DNA of 64,000 nt from Pseudomonas benzenivorans (GTDB taxonomy: Bacteria; Pseudomonadota; Gammaproteobacteria; Pseudomonadales; Pseudomonadaceae): NCBI RefSeq assembly GCF_024397895.1, contig NZ_CP073346.1:558001-622000 (forward strand). Direction: 5' to 3'. Both the position numbers and the translations under genes were made by a program. Of the stretch, positions 50,219-59,177 are shown piece after piece. The notes beneath the pieces were generated by a model. That model made no database searches. It saw only the letters and a program-made list of their open reading frames with translations, and had not been told where the DNA came from. The number at the start of each line of letters is the position of its first letter. Within the stretch, counting starts at the first letter, position 1.

Positions 50219-51399
50219 GCAAGGTTCCTGCTTAGCACCAGCAAGGCGATATCATCCGGCATATCCGCAAGATTGGCCAGCCCAAGCACCTGGCGTAAAC
50301 CCTCCAGGGTGCCGCCGGCCGACACCACCAGTTCGGGCAGACCGCTCTCCTTTTCCTGCAGGGTATCGCCCGGCAGCAGATCGAGAATGCCGTCGGACAA
50401 CAGCGTCAGACTGAAAGACTCCGGCAACTTGAGCACGTGATCGGTGTAATCGGCCTCTTCGAACAGGCCGACCGGCAGGCCGCGGCCGCTCAGGTACTGC
50501 GCCTGGCCCTCGCTGAACAGCACCGGCAACGGCAGGTGGCCACCGATGCTGTAATGCAGTTCGCCGCTCTGCTCGTCGATTACTCCACCGAGCATGGTTA
50601 CATGCTTGCCCAACTTGCAGTTGATCAAGCCACGATTGATGTGAGCGAGCACTTCCGATGGCTTGAATTCACGCAGCCGGCCGCCGCGGCGCGACTCGTA
50701 TAGCAGCCGTGTGGTCATGAACTTCAGCAGCACGGTGACGAACGCTGAAGAGGCTCCGTGGCCAGAGACGTCGGCCAGGTAGAAGGCCACACGCCGCTCG
50801 TCCACCCTAAAGTAGTCGACGAAGTCCCCAGAGAGGTAGAGCGAGGGAATGATCTGGTGGGCAAACTGCAGGCCATCGACCTGCCAGGGCGTCTCCGGCA
50901 GCATGTTCATCTGCACCTGGCGCCCGGCATTCTGATCTTCCTGCAGCAGATGCAGGCTGGCTTGCAGTTCGCGATTGGCCGCCTCGAGCTTCTCGCGGTA
51001 GCGGCGATTCTCCTGGCGCAGCTGGGCTCGATCCAAGGCGCGGCGCACCGAATGCTCGAGCACCGCCAGATCTTCCAGGGGCTTGATCAGGTAGTCGGCG
51101 GCGCCAAGGCGCAGGGCCTCGACCGCGTCGGTCATCACCCCGGCACCGGACACCACGATGATCGGGGTTTCCACTTCCAGGGCATTGATTCGGCGAATCA
51201 GCTCCAGGCCGTCGACCTGGGGCATGCGCAAATCGCAGACTACCAGATCGGGTTGCTCGCGCTGGAACACTTCGAGCCCCTGAAGGCCATTGGTGGCTTG
51301 CAGGACGTTAAAGCCACTGTCTTCCAGGTAGGCGGCGAGGCTCGCGCGCACTACGTCGTCGTCATCGATAATCAGCAGCGTGGCACTGGTTTTGTGCAT
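50215..51399 (-). CDS. Response regulator with PP2C (SpoIIE-type) phosphatase output
   Basis: This 394-residue protein has an N-terminal receiver (LLIIDDDDVVRASLAAYLE, LVVCDLRMPQVDG with the phospho-Asp, LIKPLEDL with the Lys), a coiled coil at about 125-160 (LRQENRRYREKLEAANRELQ), and a SpoIIE/PP2C domain (GDFVDYFRVDERRVAFYLADVSGHG, SLTLLSDGILDLLPGD). The ATG at 51,399 gives the normal start MHKTSATLLIIDDDD; upstream codons have no conserved sequence. It should control the STAS protein encoded next to it. Confidence 0.93.
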   Translation of the reverse strand: MHKTSATLLIIDDDDVVRASLAAYLEDSGFNVLQATNGLQGLEVFQREQPDLVVCDLRMPQVDGLELIRRINALEVETPIIVVSGAGVMTDAVEALRLGAADYLIKPLEDLAVLEHSVRRALDRAQLRQENRRYREKLEAANRELQASLHLLQEDQNAGRQVQMNMLPETPWQVDGLQFAHQIIPSLYLSGDFVDYFRVDERRVAFYLADVSGHGASSAFVTVLLKFMTTRLLYESRRGGRLREFKPSEVLAHINRGLINCKLGKHVTMLGGVIDEQSGELHYSIGGHLPLPVLFSEGQAQYLSGRGLPVGLFEEADYTDHVLKLPESFSLTLLSDGILDLLPGDTLQEKESGLPELVVSAGGTLEGLRQVLGLANLADMPDDIALLVLSRNLA

Positions 51400-51611
51400 G
51401 GGATATCCAGGCAAACTGCGCCGGGGATGGCTGGAGGTAAACGTCAGGCCGAAGCCTGCCTGCGCATCGTCGGTTCGCGTTAAGGCGCAGACGGTACTCC
51501 CATCCTCTGCCCGATTCAAGCGTACGCAGATCATCGCAGCGCGACTTTACACCCGAAATCGGCCAAGGTTATAAGGGCGGCAGGAGAGCCCCACCATCAG
51601 AGGATAGCCCC

Positions 51612-51911
51612 ATGAGCCAGAGTGATCGCGACTACAGCGAGAAACGTGACTACATCCGCATGCGACTGGAAGCGCCGGTCACGCTACACTGCGCCGGCCG
51701 CGAGATACCCGCCCTGTGCCTCGACCTGTCGAGCACCGGCATGCAACTGGAAGCCCAGTCGGCGCTGAGCATGGGCGACAAGGTCCGGGTACATATTGCT
51801 TCGGAGCACAATGAACTCAAGGGCCTGGATGCGCACGCCGAGGTCGTAAGGGTCAGCCAGCTGGACGGCGGTCGCCAGGCCCTGGGTCTGGCGATTATCT
51901 CGATGAACTGA
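51612..51911 (+). CDS. PilZ-domain protein
   Basis: This 99-residue protein has the PilZ pattern: EKRDYIRMRLEAPVTL with the Arg-x-x-x-Arg loop, and LDLSSTGMQLEAQ, matching the D/N-x-S-x-x-G box for c-di-GMP binding. It is a stand-alone PilZ domain. Its partner is unknown. A clear bidirectional terminator follows. Confidence 0.9.
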   Translation: MSQSDRDYSEKRDYIRMRLEAPVTLHCAGREIPALCLDLSSTGMQLEAQSALSMGDKVRVHIASEHNELKGLDAHAEVVRVSQLDGGRQALGLAIISMN

Positions 51912-51933
51912 AAGGTGGTTGGGCGCAGGCAAG

Positions 51934-51962
51934 AAAAAGGCGGCCCGATGGCCGCCTTTCTA
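51934..51962. terminator. Bidirectional terminator between the PilZ gene and mlaA
   Basis: AAAGGCGGCC (51,936-51,945) and GGCCGCCTTT (51,950-51,959) form a perfect hairpin with a 4-base loop, with A-rich DNA on the left and T-rich DNA on the right. It serves the two convergent genes. Confidence 0.85.
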
Positions 51963-51988
51963 TATGGAACGGTTCGCCTGGCCTAAGC

Positions 51989-52690
51989 CTAGAAGTCGTC
52001 TTCGACCTGGCCGTCCTTCATCCTGAACTCGCGATTCTGCAGGTAGGCATTGCGGACGAACAGGTACTTGTCACCGCTGATCAGCTTTTCCGCCGACAGC
52101 AGGCTGGCACGGGTATCGATGACATCGACGCCACGGACCAGGTTACGCGTCGGCACATGGCTCATATACGGATAGGGCTCCAGGGAGGCGTCCGGCACCT
52201 TGCCGACGGCATCCCGTATGGTGCTTGGCCCCAGCAGGGGTAAGACGATGTAGGGACCGTTACCCAGCCCCCAGACGCCGAGGGTCTGGCCGAAATCCTC
52301 GTCGTTGCGCTGCAAGCCCATGCGAGTGGCGACATCGAAGAAGCCGAGCACGCCGAAGGTGGTGTTGAAGATCACCCGTCCGGTGTCCACGCCGGCCTCG
52401 TGAAACTTGCCCTGCAGCAGATCATTGGCCAGATTGCCGACGTCGCCGAGGTTGCCGAACACGTTGTGCACGCCTTCCTCGAGAAAATCCGGGGTAACCC
52501 TCTGGTAACCCTGGGCCAGCGGCTTGAGCGCGTAGGTGTCGACCGTGTCGTTGAACCGGAAGATCGCTCGGTTGACGCCCTCCCAGGGATCCTCTTCGGC
52601 GGCGTGCGTCACGACCGGAAGCAGCCCCAGGCCTGCACAGGCCAGGAAAAGCCCCAGGCGCTTGATCCAGCTCATTCCGAATACATGCAT
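51989..52690 (-). CDS. mlaA: MlaA (VacJ) phospholipid-trafficking protein
   Basis: This 233-residue protein has a signal region (to about THAAEED, residue 30) and the MlaA domain with DPWEGVNRAIFRFNDTVDTYALKPLAQGY, NVFGNLGDVGNLANDLLQG and GLGNGPYIVLPLLGPSTIRDAVG. MlaA sits in the outer membrane and removes phospholipids from the outer leaflet, passing them to MlaC. It is encoded away from the mlaBCDEF operon, as usual. An AAGGAG site is 8 bases before the ATG. Confidence 0.94.
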   Translation of the reverse strand: MHVFGMSWIKRLGLFLACAGLGLLPVVTHAAEEDPWEGVNRAIFRFNDTVDTYALKPLAQGYQRVTPDFLEEGVHNVFGNLGDVGNLANDLLQGKFHEAGVDTGRVIFNTTFGVLGFFDVATRMGLQRNDEDFGQTLGVWGLGNGPYIVLPLLGPSTIRDAVGKVPDASLEPYPYMSHVPTRNLVRGVDVIDTRASLLSAEKLISGDKYLFVRNAYLQNREFRMKDGQVEDDF

Positions 52691-52942
52691 CGCAGTCGCT
52701 CCTTGAAGACAAAAACAGAGGCCGATCAGCAGGCGACCTCAATCACCGGCGCGCAGTATAAAGCCTGCACCCGCCTCTAGGCAGCATAGCGGACGCGCTC
52801 GATGCGCAAATTGCGTAACCCGGCAGTCATCCGAGCCAGCAGGCAGCCCTTCAAAGGACGTGGGCCGCCGACCGTCACAACAGGGTCATCGTTTCGTCAC
52901 CTCTGGTCGCTAGCCTGGTGCAGCCATACTTGAGTCGACGCC

Positions 52943-53659
52943 ATGCCCTCGCCCGCCACTCCTGCCGCCTTTTCTGCCCTGCTGTTCGGCCTGTCTGGCT
53001 GCCTGGTGGATTTTGGCGCTCGCACCGCACCGGTAGCCCTGCAGCGCCTGTACCCGCACGCCACCGACGTTCGGGGCAGCCTGGAGCAGCTGCTCGGCCG
53101 CCCGCCGCGACCCGACGAGCAGCTTGCCTTCCATCACGCCCTGCGCGAAGCGGCCCGCGAACATGCCGAATGCACGCCGGGCGCGGCCACCCTGCTGGCG
53201 CAACTGCGCCGACAGAACATCCCCTGCGCCTGGCTCGACGAGCTGCCGTCCGACGTCAGCGCGAGCCTGGCAAGCCCCTTGCCGGACTGGCTGCACGGCG
53301 CCCCGGCGCAGTCGAACCCTCGCCCCTGGCCCGCGCCAGACGCCTGCTGGCAGGCGCTGGTCGACCTGCAGGTCGACCGGCTGGAGGGCTGCGTACTCGT
53401 CAGTGGCGAGCCCCGCCTGCTCCAGGCCGGCCTCCATGCCGGCCTCTGGACCGTAGGCCTGGCCGCCTGCGGACCGCTGTGCGGTCAGGCTCCGGCCGAC
53501 TGGCAGGCCCTCGCCGGCGACGAACGCGATCGACTGCGCGCCCAGGCGACCCTCGCCCTCTACCGCCTCGGTGCGCACTCGGTGATCGATCAGCTGACCG
53601 ACCTGCCCGCCTGCCTGAGCGACCTCGGCGCGCGACGGCAAAAGGGCGAGAAACCCTGA
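52943..53659 (+). CDS. HAD-like (phosphonatase-type) protein lacking the nucleophile
   Basis: This 238-residue protein has the outline of a phosphonatase/beta-phosphoglucomutase-type HAD protein, but motif I reads LLFGLSGCLVDFG where active enzymes have Asp-x-Asp-Gly-Thr. The first Asp (nucleophile) is Gly and the second is Ser. Other parts such as CTPGAATLLAQLRRQNIP (cap or motif II region) are recognisable. It therefore may be a non-catalytic relative. P. aeruginosa has a similar gene in this position as I remember it, so the change is probably old and not a fresh mutation. Confidence 0.75.
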   Translation: MPSPATPAAFSALLFGLSGCLVDFGARTAPVALQRLYPHATDVRGSLEQLLGRPPRPDEQLAFHHALREAAREHAECTPGAATLLAQLRRQNIPCAWLDELPSDVSASLASPLPDWLHGAPAQSNPRPWPAPDACWQALVDLQVDRLEGCVLVSGEPRLLQAGLHAGLWTVGLAACGPLCGQAPADWQALAGDERDRLRAQATLALYRLGAHSVIDQLTDLPACLSDLGARRQKGEKP

Positions 53660-53814
53660 GCGCAGAGCTGAACCGCACCCTCAATGAGGCATGCTGCCCG
53701 GGATCGAAACAGGGCGGGCAAAGCCACCGCGCTTGGATTACCCTGAAGGCAAGCAGGGACCTTTCGCGCACGCGCAGGGTCAATGCTTTTGCCTATTCGA
53801 AAAGGGAGAGCCCT

Positions 53815-54081
53815 ATGCCTGCAAATCGCCTGCAGCAGCAACTGGAAGACCTGCGCAATCAACTGGCACAGGATCCCCCACTCAGCGAAGAAGAACGCGC
53901 CTCGCTGTACGTGCTGACCCAGGAAATTGAACTGCAACTGGCCCGCCAGGCGGCGGCCGCGCCCGACGCCACCCTGGTCGACGGGGTCAACCTGGCGGTG
54001 GAGCGCTTCGAGGCCAGCCACCCGACCCTGGCAGGTACCCTGCGCAACATCCTGCAGAGCCTGGCCAATATGGGGATCTGA
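53815..54081 (+). CDS. DUF4404 protein
   Basis: This 88-residue protein fits the small DUF4404 family: MPANRLQQQLEDLRNQL, ERASLYVLTQEIELQLARQ and LAVERFEASHPTLAGTLRNILQSLANMGI. It is mostly helical with an amphipathic first half. Function is not known. A strong terminator follows at 54,105. Confidence 0.88.
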   Translation: MPANRLQQQLEDLRNQLAQDPPLSEEERASLYVLTQEIELQLARQAAAAPDATLVDGVNLAVERFEASHPTLAGTLRNILQSLANMGI

Positions 54082-54104
54082 AACGCCGGCTCGCGTGCAT
54101 GAAA

Positions 54105-54130
54105 AACCCCAGCTGCGGCTGGGGTTCTTG
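54105..54130. terminator. Terminator between the DUF4404 gene and queF
   Basis: AACCCCAGC (54,105-54,113) and GCTGGGGTT (54,118-54,126) form a hairpin with a 4-base loop, flanked by A-rich DNA on the left and CTTGCTT on the right. It serves both convergent genes. Confidence 0.85.
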
Positions 54131-54133
54131 CTT

Positions 54134-54964
54134 CTACTGCCGCACCAGGCGGCGATTGTCCGGCTCGATGGCCGCGCTGCTGCGATAGGGGTTGATATCC
54201 AGCCCGCCACGGCGCACATAGCGCGCATAGACGGTCAGCCGCTCCGGCTCGAGCAGGCCCAGCAGGTCGAGGTAGATGCGCTCGACGCATTGCTCGTGAA
54301 AGTCCGCATGCTGGCGGAAGCTCACCAGGTAGGCCAGCAGGCTGGCCGGGTCCAGCGCCGCCCCCCGGTACTGCACCACCACGCTGCCCCAGTCCGGCTG
54401 ACCGGTGACCGGACAGTTGGATTTCAACAAATGGCTGTGCAGGCTCTCCTCGACTATCCGTCCCGGCTCGCAACGCAGCAGCTGCGGCTGCGGCTGGGCG
54501 TAGTTGCTGATGCTCACATCCAGCTCATCGATGCAGCGGCCCGGCAGGGTCGCCACACCCTCCGCGGCCACTTCGTCGAGGCGGCGTACGCGCACGCCCA
54601 CCGGCTTGCCGGCAGCGCCCGACAGGTCGGCCTGCAGCACGGCGACCAGCTCGGCCACATCGGCGAATACGGTCTGGTTGAGCGAGTTGAGATAGAGCTT
54701 GAACGACTTCGACTCGATGATATTGGGCGAGTCCGCAGGGATGGCGAACTCACCAATCGCCACCACCGGCTTGCCGGATGGCAGTAGCCAGGACAGCTCG
54801 AAGCAGTTCCAGAGGTCCACGCCCTGATACGGCAGAGTCGCGGCCGTCAGGCCAAGCTCCGCCCACTTGGGCGCGCGGGGAATGGGAAACAGCAAGGACG
54901 GCGTGTAGGTGGCGATGTACTCGCTGGATTTGCCCAGGGGTGAATGTTCGGCGGCGGGATGCAT
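54134..54964 (-). CDS. queF: 7-cyano-7-deazaguanine (preQ0) reductase, type II
   Basis: This 276-residue enzyme reduces preQ0 to preQ1 with NADPH in queuosine synthesis. It shows [17 protein letters not shown] (the QueF box) and [25 protein letters not shown], where the Cys forms the thioimide with the nitrile. The length matches the unimodular-duplicated E. coli type. It is convergent with the DUF4404 gene. Confidence 0.95.
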   Translation of the reverse strand: MHPAAEHSPLGKSSEYIATYTPSLLFPIPRAPKWAELGLTAATLPYQGVDLWNCFELSWLLPSGKPVVAIGEFAIPADSPNIIESKSFKLYLNSLNQTVFADVAELVAVLQADLSGAAGKPVGVRVRRLDEVAAEGVATLPGRCIDELDVSISNYAQPQPQLLRCEPGRIVEESLHSHLLKSNCPVTGQPDWGSVVVQYRGAALDPASLLAYLVSFRQHADFHEQCVERIYLDLLGLLEPERLTVYARYVRRGGLDINPYRSSAAIEPDNRRLVRQ

Positions 54965-55036
54965 GGCGAGAACCTGATTAAGCGTGATGCGAGGATTGTA
55001 TACAGGAAGCCGCTAAAAGTTCAGCGGCGCCCGGTC

Positions 55037-55735
55037 TCAGGCCAGCTCGGCCACCAGCGCCGCCAGGGCCGCGGCTGGATCGGCGGCCTGGCTGATCGGC
55101 CGGCCGATCACCAGGTAATCGGAGCCGGCATCCAGGGCCTGGCGCGGGGTGAGGATACGACGCTGATCGTCCTGGGCGCTGCCGGCCGGCCGAATGCCGG
55201 GGGTGACCAGTTGCAACGACGGATGGGCCGCCTTCAAAACCCCGGCCTCCTGGGCGGAACAGACCAGTCCATCCAGGCCGGCCTGCTGGGCCAGTCCGGC
55301 CAGGCGCAGCACCTGCTCCTGGGGCTCGACATCCAGGCCGATGCCGGCCAGGTCCTCGCGCTCCATGCTGGTCAGCACGGTGACGCCGATCAGCAGCGGT
55401 GCCCGGCCACCCAGCTGCTCCAGGGTGTCGCGACAGGCCGCCATCATGCGCAGGCCGCCCGAGCAGTGCACGTTGACCATCCACACGCCCAGTTCCGCGG
55501 CGGCCTTGACCGCCATTGCCGTGGTGTTGGGGATGTCATGGAATTTCAGGTCGAGGAACACCTCGAAGCCTTTCTCGCCCAGGGCGCCGACAATCTCCGG
55601 CCCGCAGCGGGTGAACAACTCCTTGCCGACCTTGACCCGGCACTGCTTGGGATCGAGCCGATCGGCCAACGCGAGGGCGGCGTCGCGGGTCGGAAAATCC
55701 AAGGCAACGATGATCGGAGTCTGGCAGGCGGACAT
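55037..55735 (-). CDS. pyrF: Orotidine 5'-phosphate decarboxylase
   Basis: This 232-residue enzyme makes UMP in pyrimidine synthesis. It has [14 protein letters not shown] with the first Asp, [13 protein letters not shown], and the catalytic [11 protein letters not shown] (Asp62, Lys64, Asp67), then [17 protein letters not shown] at the phosphate site. Length and motifs are standard. Confidence 0.96.
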   Translation of the reverse strand: MSACQTPIIVALDFPTRDAALALADRLDPKQCRVKVGKELFTRCGPEIVGALGEKGFEVFLDLKFHDIPNTTAMAVKAAAELGVWMVNVHCSGGLRMMAACRDTLEQLGGRAPLLIGVTVLTSMEREDLAGIGLDVEPQEQVLRLAGLAQQAGLDGLVCSAQEAGVLKAAHPSLQLVTPGIRPAGSAQDDQRRILTPRQALDAGSDYLVIGRPISQAADPAAALAALVAELA

Positions 55736-55839
55736 GGGCGGGCTCTCTGGCTAGGGAAATCGGCGCGCATTGTAGCGGAAGCCGGGACGGCTTGCCGCCC
55801 CGACGGTCCGGCGCCCCGCGCCGCCGACAAGGCCGTGAA

Positions 55840-57045
55840 CTATGCCAGCAGGGGGCGCAAACGCAGGGCACAAGCGCTGCTGCAGTTCAGCTGTACCCGT
55901 GCCAGGCCGAGCCAGCCGGCGAGCGCGCGCAGGTTGTCGGCCAGTGCAGCCAACCCCGCCTCATCGAGAGCGGGCGCCTCCTCGTGCACGGCATGCACCG
56001 CCAGGCGCTGTTCGCCCCGCTCGGCACGCAGATCGAGTCGCGCGGCCAGGCGCTCGCCATGCAGAAACGGCAGCACATAGTAGCCATGGACGCGCTTGTG
56101 CCGCGGCGTGTAGATCTCCAAGCGGTAGCGGAAGTCGAACAGCCGTTCCGTGCGCGAGCGTTCCCAGATCAGCGAGTCGAACGGCGACAACAGGGCACTG
56201 GCCACCACCTGACGGGGAATCGTCGGCCGCCCTGCGCAATAGCCCGGCTGCGCCCATCCCTCCACCTCCAGCTGCTGCAACTCACCGGCCTCGACCAATT
56301 CGGCCAGGCGCAGGCGACTGTCGCGCGGGCTCATCCGAAAGTAGTCGCGCAGGTCTTTTTCGGTGGCGACGCCCAGGGCTCGCGCCGCCTGCAGCAGCAG
56401 TCGACGCAGGGCCTCGGGCTCTGGAATGGTGGGCTGGGCCAGCACTTCGGCCGGCAGCACGCGCTCCGGCAGGTCATACAGGCGCTCGAAGCCACGACGC
56501 CCGGCGACCGTCACCTCGCCGGCGGCGAACAGCCACTCCAGCGCGTGTTTCTCCGCGCTCCAGCCCCACCAGGCACTGCTGCGCGGTTGCCCCGCGTTCA
56601 GGCTGCCGGCCCCCAGGGCGCCGCGCTCGCGCACGGCCTGCAGAACCTGGCGGATCAGCGGCCGTTGCTCTCGACCGAACTGGGCGAGCGATTTGTAGAT
56701 CCCCTCCCCGTTGCGCGCCCGCTGCATCCGCCATTGCAGCAGCGGGTAGCATGTCAGCGGCAGCAGGGAAGCCTCGTGCCCCCAGTATTCGAACAGCCGA
56801 CGGTGGCGAGTCGCGCCCCAGGCGGCCCGCTCCAGCAAGGCACAATCGTAGGGACCGAGCCGCGAGAACAGCGGCAGGTAGTGAGAACGAACCAGCGCAT
56901 TCACCGAGTCGATCTGCAGGGCGCCGAGCCGTTCGATCAGCCTTAGCAGGCGGCCCGCACCGACCGCGGCGCATGGTCCCGAGCCGAACCCCTGGGCCCT
57001 TAGGGCCAGGCGGCGGGCAGCAGCCAGAGAGAGGGAAGCATTCAT
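55840..57045 (-). CDS. YcaQ-like winged-helix DNA glycosylase family protein
   Basis: This 401-residue protein matches the HTH_42/DUF1006 family of E. coli YcaQ: IERLGALQIDSVNALVRSHYLPLFSRLG, LFEYWGHEASLLPL, RDYFRMSPRDSRLRLAELVEAGEL and SPFDSLIWERSRTERLFDFRYRLEIYTP followed by KRVHGYYVLPFLHGERLAAR. YcaQ excises interstrand crosslinks and some alkylated bases. The QFG/QxD-type site region lies in LGALQIDSVN (Gln-x-Asp). It is encoded alone. Confidence 0.88.
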   Translation of the reverse strand: MNASLSLAAARRLALRAQGFGSGPCAAVGAGRLLRLIERLGALQIDSVNALVRSHYLPLFSRLGPYDCALLERAAWGATRHRRLFEYWGHEASLLPLTCYPLLQWRMQRARNGEGIYKSLAQFGREQRPLIRQVLQAVRERGALGAGSLNAGQPRSSAWWGWSAEKHALEWLFAAGEVTVAGRRGFERLYDLPERVLPAEVLAQPTIPEPEALRRLLLQAARALGVATEKDLRDYFRMSPRDSRLRLAELVEAGELQQLEVEGWAQPGYCAGRPTIPRQVVASALLSPFDSLIWERSRTERLFDFRYRLEIYTPRHKRVHGYYVLPFLHGERLAARLDLRAERGEQRLAVHAVHEEAPALDEAGLAALADNLRALAGWLGLARVQLNCSSACALRLRPLLA

Positions 57046-57085
57046 GAGCGACTAGGCCAGCGCCGACCTCGAGCACCGGCTTGCC

Positions 57086-57964
57086 CTAGAGGTGCAGATC
57101 GACTTCATGCATCACCCGGGCCCGCCCGCCGGCCAGCAGCCGCTCGATACTCTGCCCGGCCAACTGCAGATCGACGGTGATCACGCTGGGCGACGGCGGG
57201 TGCATGAGATAGCCCTGCTCGATCAACAGGCGCACGCCGGACACGCCCATCTGTTCGTGGAGGAAACACGCCAGGGGGCCGGCGGCCATGCCGGTGGCGG
57301 CTTCCTCGACGATGCCGTAATAGGGCGCGAACATCCGCGCGCCGGCGGCGCGCTGTGGCTCATGGGTGTCTGTGGAGAAGGCATAGAAGCCGATCAGATC
57401 CAGTCGTTCGCTCAGTTTGGCCAGGGCCTGCTGATCGGGCTGCAAGGCCGCCACTCGCGCCGCGCTGACCAACGGCACGAGGACGAACGCTCCGCCAGTA
57501 CTGACCCGCATCGGCCAATACCCGGCCAGCAGCTGCCCCGGATCGATGCCCAGGGCCGCCATCAGCGCCTCGATCAACTGCGGATCATCATCCAGCCGGC
57601 GGTACTCCGGCCGGCGCTGTTCCATGAAGACCATATCGCCCTTGATCAGGATGTTGCGATTGCCGTCGATGGTCTCTTTACTGGTCCAGCCCTCGCTTAC
57701 CTGACCCAACTGACGCAACAAGGCGAAACTGGCCACGGTCGCATGGCCACAGTGAGCGATCTGCCGAGTCGGCGTGAAGAACTCAAGCTTGAAGGCCGCG
57801 CTGTCCGACCGGGAAACGAAAGCCGTTTCCGAATGCCCGACCTGGGCGGCAATCGCCTGTTTCTGCACAGTGCTCAGGCCATCGGCCTGCAGCACCACGC
57901 CAGCGGGATTGCCGCCGCGGCCATCAGCGACAAAGGCATTGACCAGCCTGACCTTCACCTGCAT
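57086..57964 (-). CDS. PhzF-family isomerase (chromosomal)
   Basis: This 292-residue protein has the typical PhzF start VRLVNAFVADGRGGNPAGVVL, GHSETAFVSRS with the catalytic Glu, FFTPTRQIAHCGHATVASF and EEAATGMAAGPLACFL. It resembles E. coli YddE-like proteins of unknown substrate. The ATG at 57,964 lies inside the end of the upstream DUF1127 gene (41-bp overlap, different frame), so the two are probably co-transcribed. Confidence 0.88.
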   Translation of the reverse strand: MQVKVRLVNAFVADGRGGNPAGVVLQADGLSTVQKQAIAAQVGHSETAFVSRSDSAAFKLEFFTPTRQIAHCGHATVASFALLRQLGQVSEGWTSKETIDGNRNILIKGDMVFMEQRRPEYRRLDDDPQLIEALMAALGIDPGQLLAGYWPMRVSTGGAFVLVPLVSAARVAALQPDQQALAKLSERLDLIGFYAFSTDTHEPQRAAGARMFAPYYGIVEEAATGMAAGPLACFLHEQMGVSGVRLLIEQGYLMHPPSPSVITVDLQLAGQSIERLLAGGRARVMHEVDLHL

Positions 57965-58226
57965 GTAAACGACCTCGCGCACGACTCTCCGGGCTGTCCG
58001 CCAAAGGGTCGTCCCAGAACGGGCGCTCGCTCTCCTCCAAGACATCCGCTCGACTGAGGCCCAGATCCTTCAGCGCTTCATCATTCAGCGTAGCCAATCG
58101 GCGGCGCTGCTCCGCTAGCTGATGCCAACGCTTGATATGGCCCCACGCCTTGCCGATCAAGGCGCGCGGATTCATGCCCTGTGCCGGGCTCCGATGTGCG
58201 ATTGCAAAACCTTTCTGACCTTTCAT
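57924..58226 (-). CDS. DUF1127 small protein
   Basis: This 100-residue protein has the DUF1127 segment IKRWHQLAEQRRRLATLNDEALKDLGLSRADVLEE (residues about 31-67). Members of this arginine-rich family affect phosphate, RNA or stress regulation in several bacteria. The ATG at 58,226 has an AGGAGGG site. The C-terminal 40 residues have no conserved features and overlap the PhzF-type gene. It is divergent from the LysR gene. Confidence 0.82.
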   Translation of the reverse strand: MKGQKGFAIAHRSPAQGMNPRALIGKAWGHIKRWHQLAEQRRRLATLNDEALKDLGLSRADVLEESERPFWDDPLADSPESRARGRLHAGEGQAGQCLCR

Positions 58227-58322
58227 CTCATCGCCCTCCTGTGGGGTTGGCGACAGTCTCACGCTGGGCTTATGATCAATCCAACGAATGTTTCTTATGC
58301 CTTGCATCTCGGAGATTGATCA

Positions 58323-59177
58323 ATGGCCAACTACCCGAGCATCGACAGCGAACTGCTGCGAACCTTCGTCGCCATTGCCGACCACGGAGGCTTCACCCGT
58401 GCCGCCGAGTCGGTCAATCGCACCCAGTCGGCGGTGAGCATGCAGATGAAGCGCCTGGAGGAAGATGTGCTGCAGCGCCCTCTGTTCCAGCGCGATGGCC
58501 GCCAAGTCAGCCTGACTGCCGAGGGTCAGGTACTGCTCGGCTACGCACGGCGCATCCTCAAGCTGCACGGCGAGGTCATGACCACCCTGCGCGAGCCCCA
58601 TATGGTTGGCGCGGTGCGCATCGGCACGCCGGACGACTACCTGATGCGCTTCATGCCGGGCATTCTCTCGCGCTTCGCCCAGGCCTACCCGCTGGTGCAG
58701 GTGGAGCTGCATTGCGAGCCCTCGTTCAACCTGCTGCAGCGCCAGGACCTGGACCTGACCATCGTCACCCGCGAGCCGGGCAACGAGATCGGCCAGCTGC
58801 TGCGCCAGGAACGCATCGTCTGGGCCGAGGCCCAGGGCTTCAGCCCCCATGAACAGGAGCCGCTGCCCCTGGCGATGTTCAACTCCCAGTGCTTCTGCCG
58901 CTCCTGGGCCTGCAATGCGCTGGATGCCATGGAGCGCGAGTACCGCATCGCCTACACCAGCCCCAGCCTGTCGGCGATCATGGCCGTGGTCAGCGCCGGC
59001 CTGGCGGTCACGGCGCAGCTGCAGAGCCTGGTCACCCCGGACCAGCGCATCATCGGCGAGGCCGAAGGGCTGCCAGCCATGCCGTCGGCCAGCATCGTGC
59101 TGCTGCGCAACAGCCACACCCAGTCACCGGTGACCGAAACCCTGGCCGAGCACATTGTCGAAGGCTTCAGACTTTAA
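58323..59177 (+). CDS. LysR-family regulator, LrhA/HexA-like
   Basis: This 284-residue protein has the LrhA-type HTH SIDSELLRTFVAIADHGGFTRAAESVNRTQSAVSMQMKRLE and RDGRQVSLTAEGQVLLGYARRILKLH, as in LrhA, which controls motility and related genes in E. coli. The C-terminal ligand domain has IGTPDDYLMRFMPGILSRFAQAYP. Its stop overlaps the end of the convergent TSUP gene by 11 bases. Its targets here are unknown. Confidence 0.88.
   Translation: MANYPSIDSELLRTFVAIADHGGFTRAAESVNRTQSAVSMQMKRLEEDVLQRPLFQRDGRQVSLTAEGQVLLGYARRILKLHGEVMTTLREPHMVGAVRIGTPDDYLMRFMPGILSRFAQAYPLVQVELHCEPSFNLLQRQDLDLTIVTREPGNEIGQLLRQERIVWAEAQGFSPHEQEPLPLAMFNSQCFCRSWACNALDAMEREYRIAYTSPSLSAIMAVVSAGLAVTAQLQSLVTPDQRIIGEAEGLPAMPSASIVLLRNSHTQSPVTETLAEHIVEGFRL

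Noticed and set aside
55842..57047. Plus-strand frame of equal length opposite the YcaQ-like gene
   Set aside because: Arg/Pro-rich shadow; the minus strand has the YcaQ family motifs.
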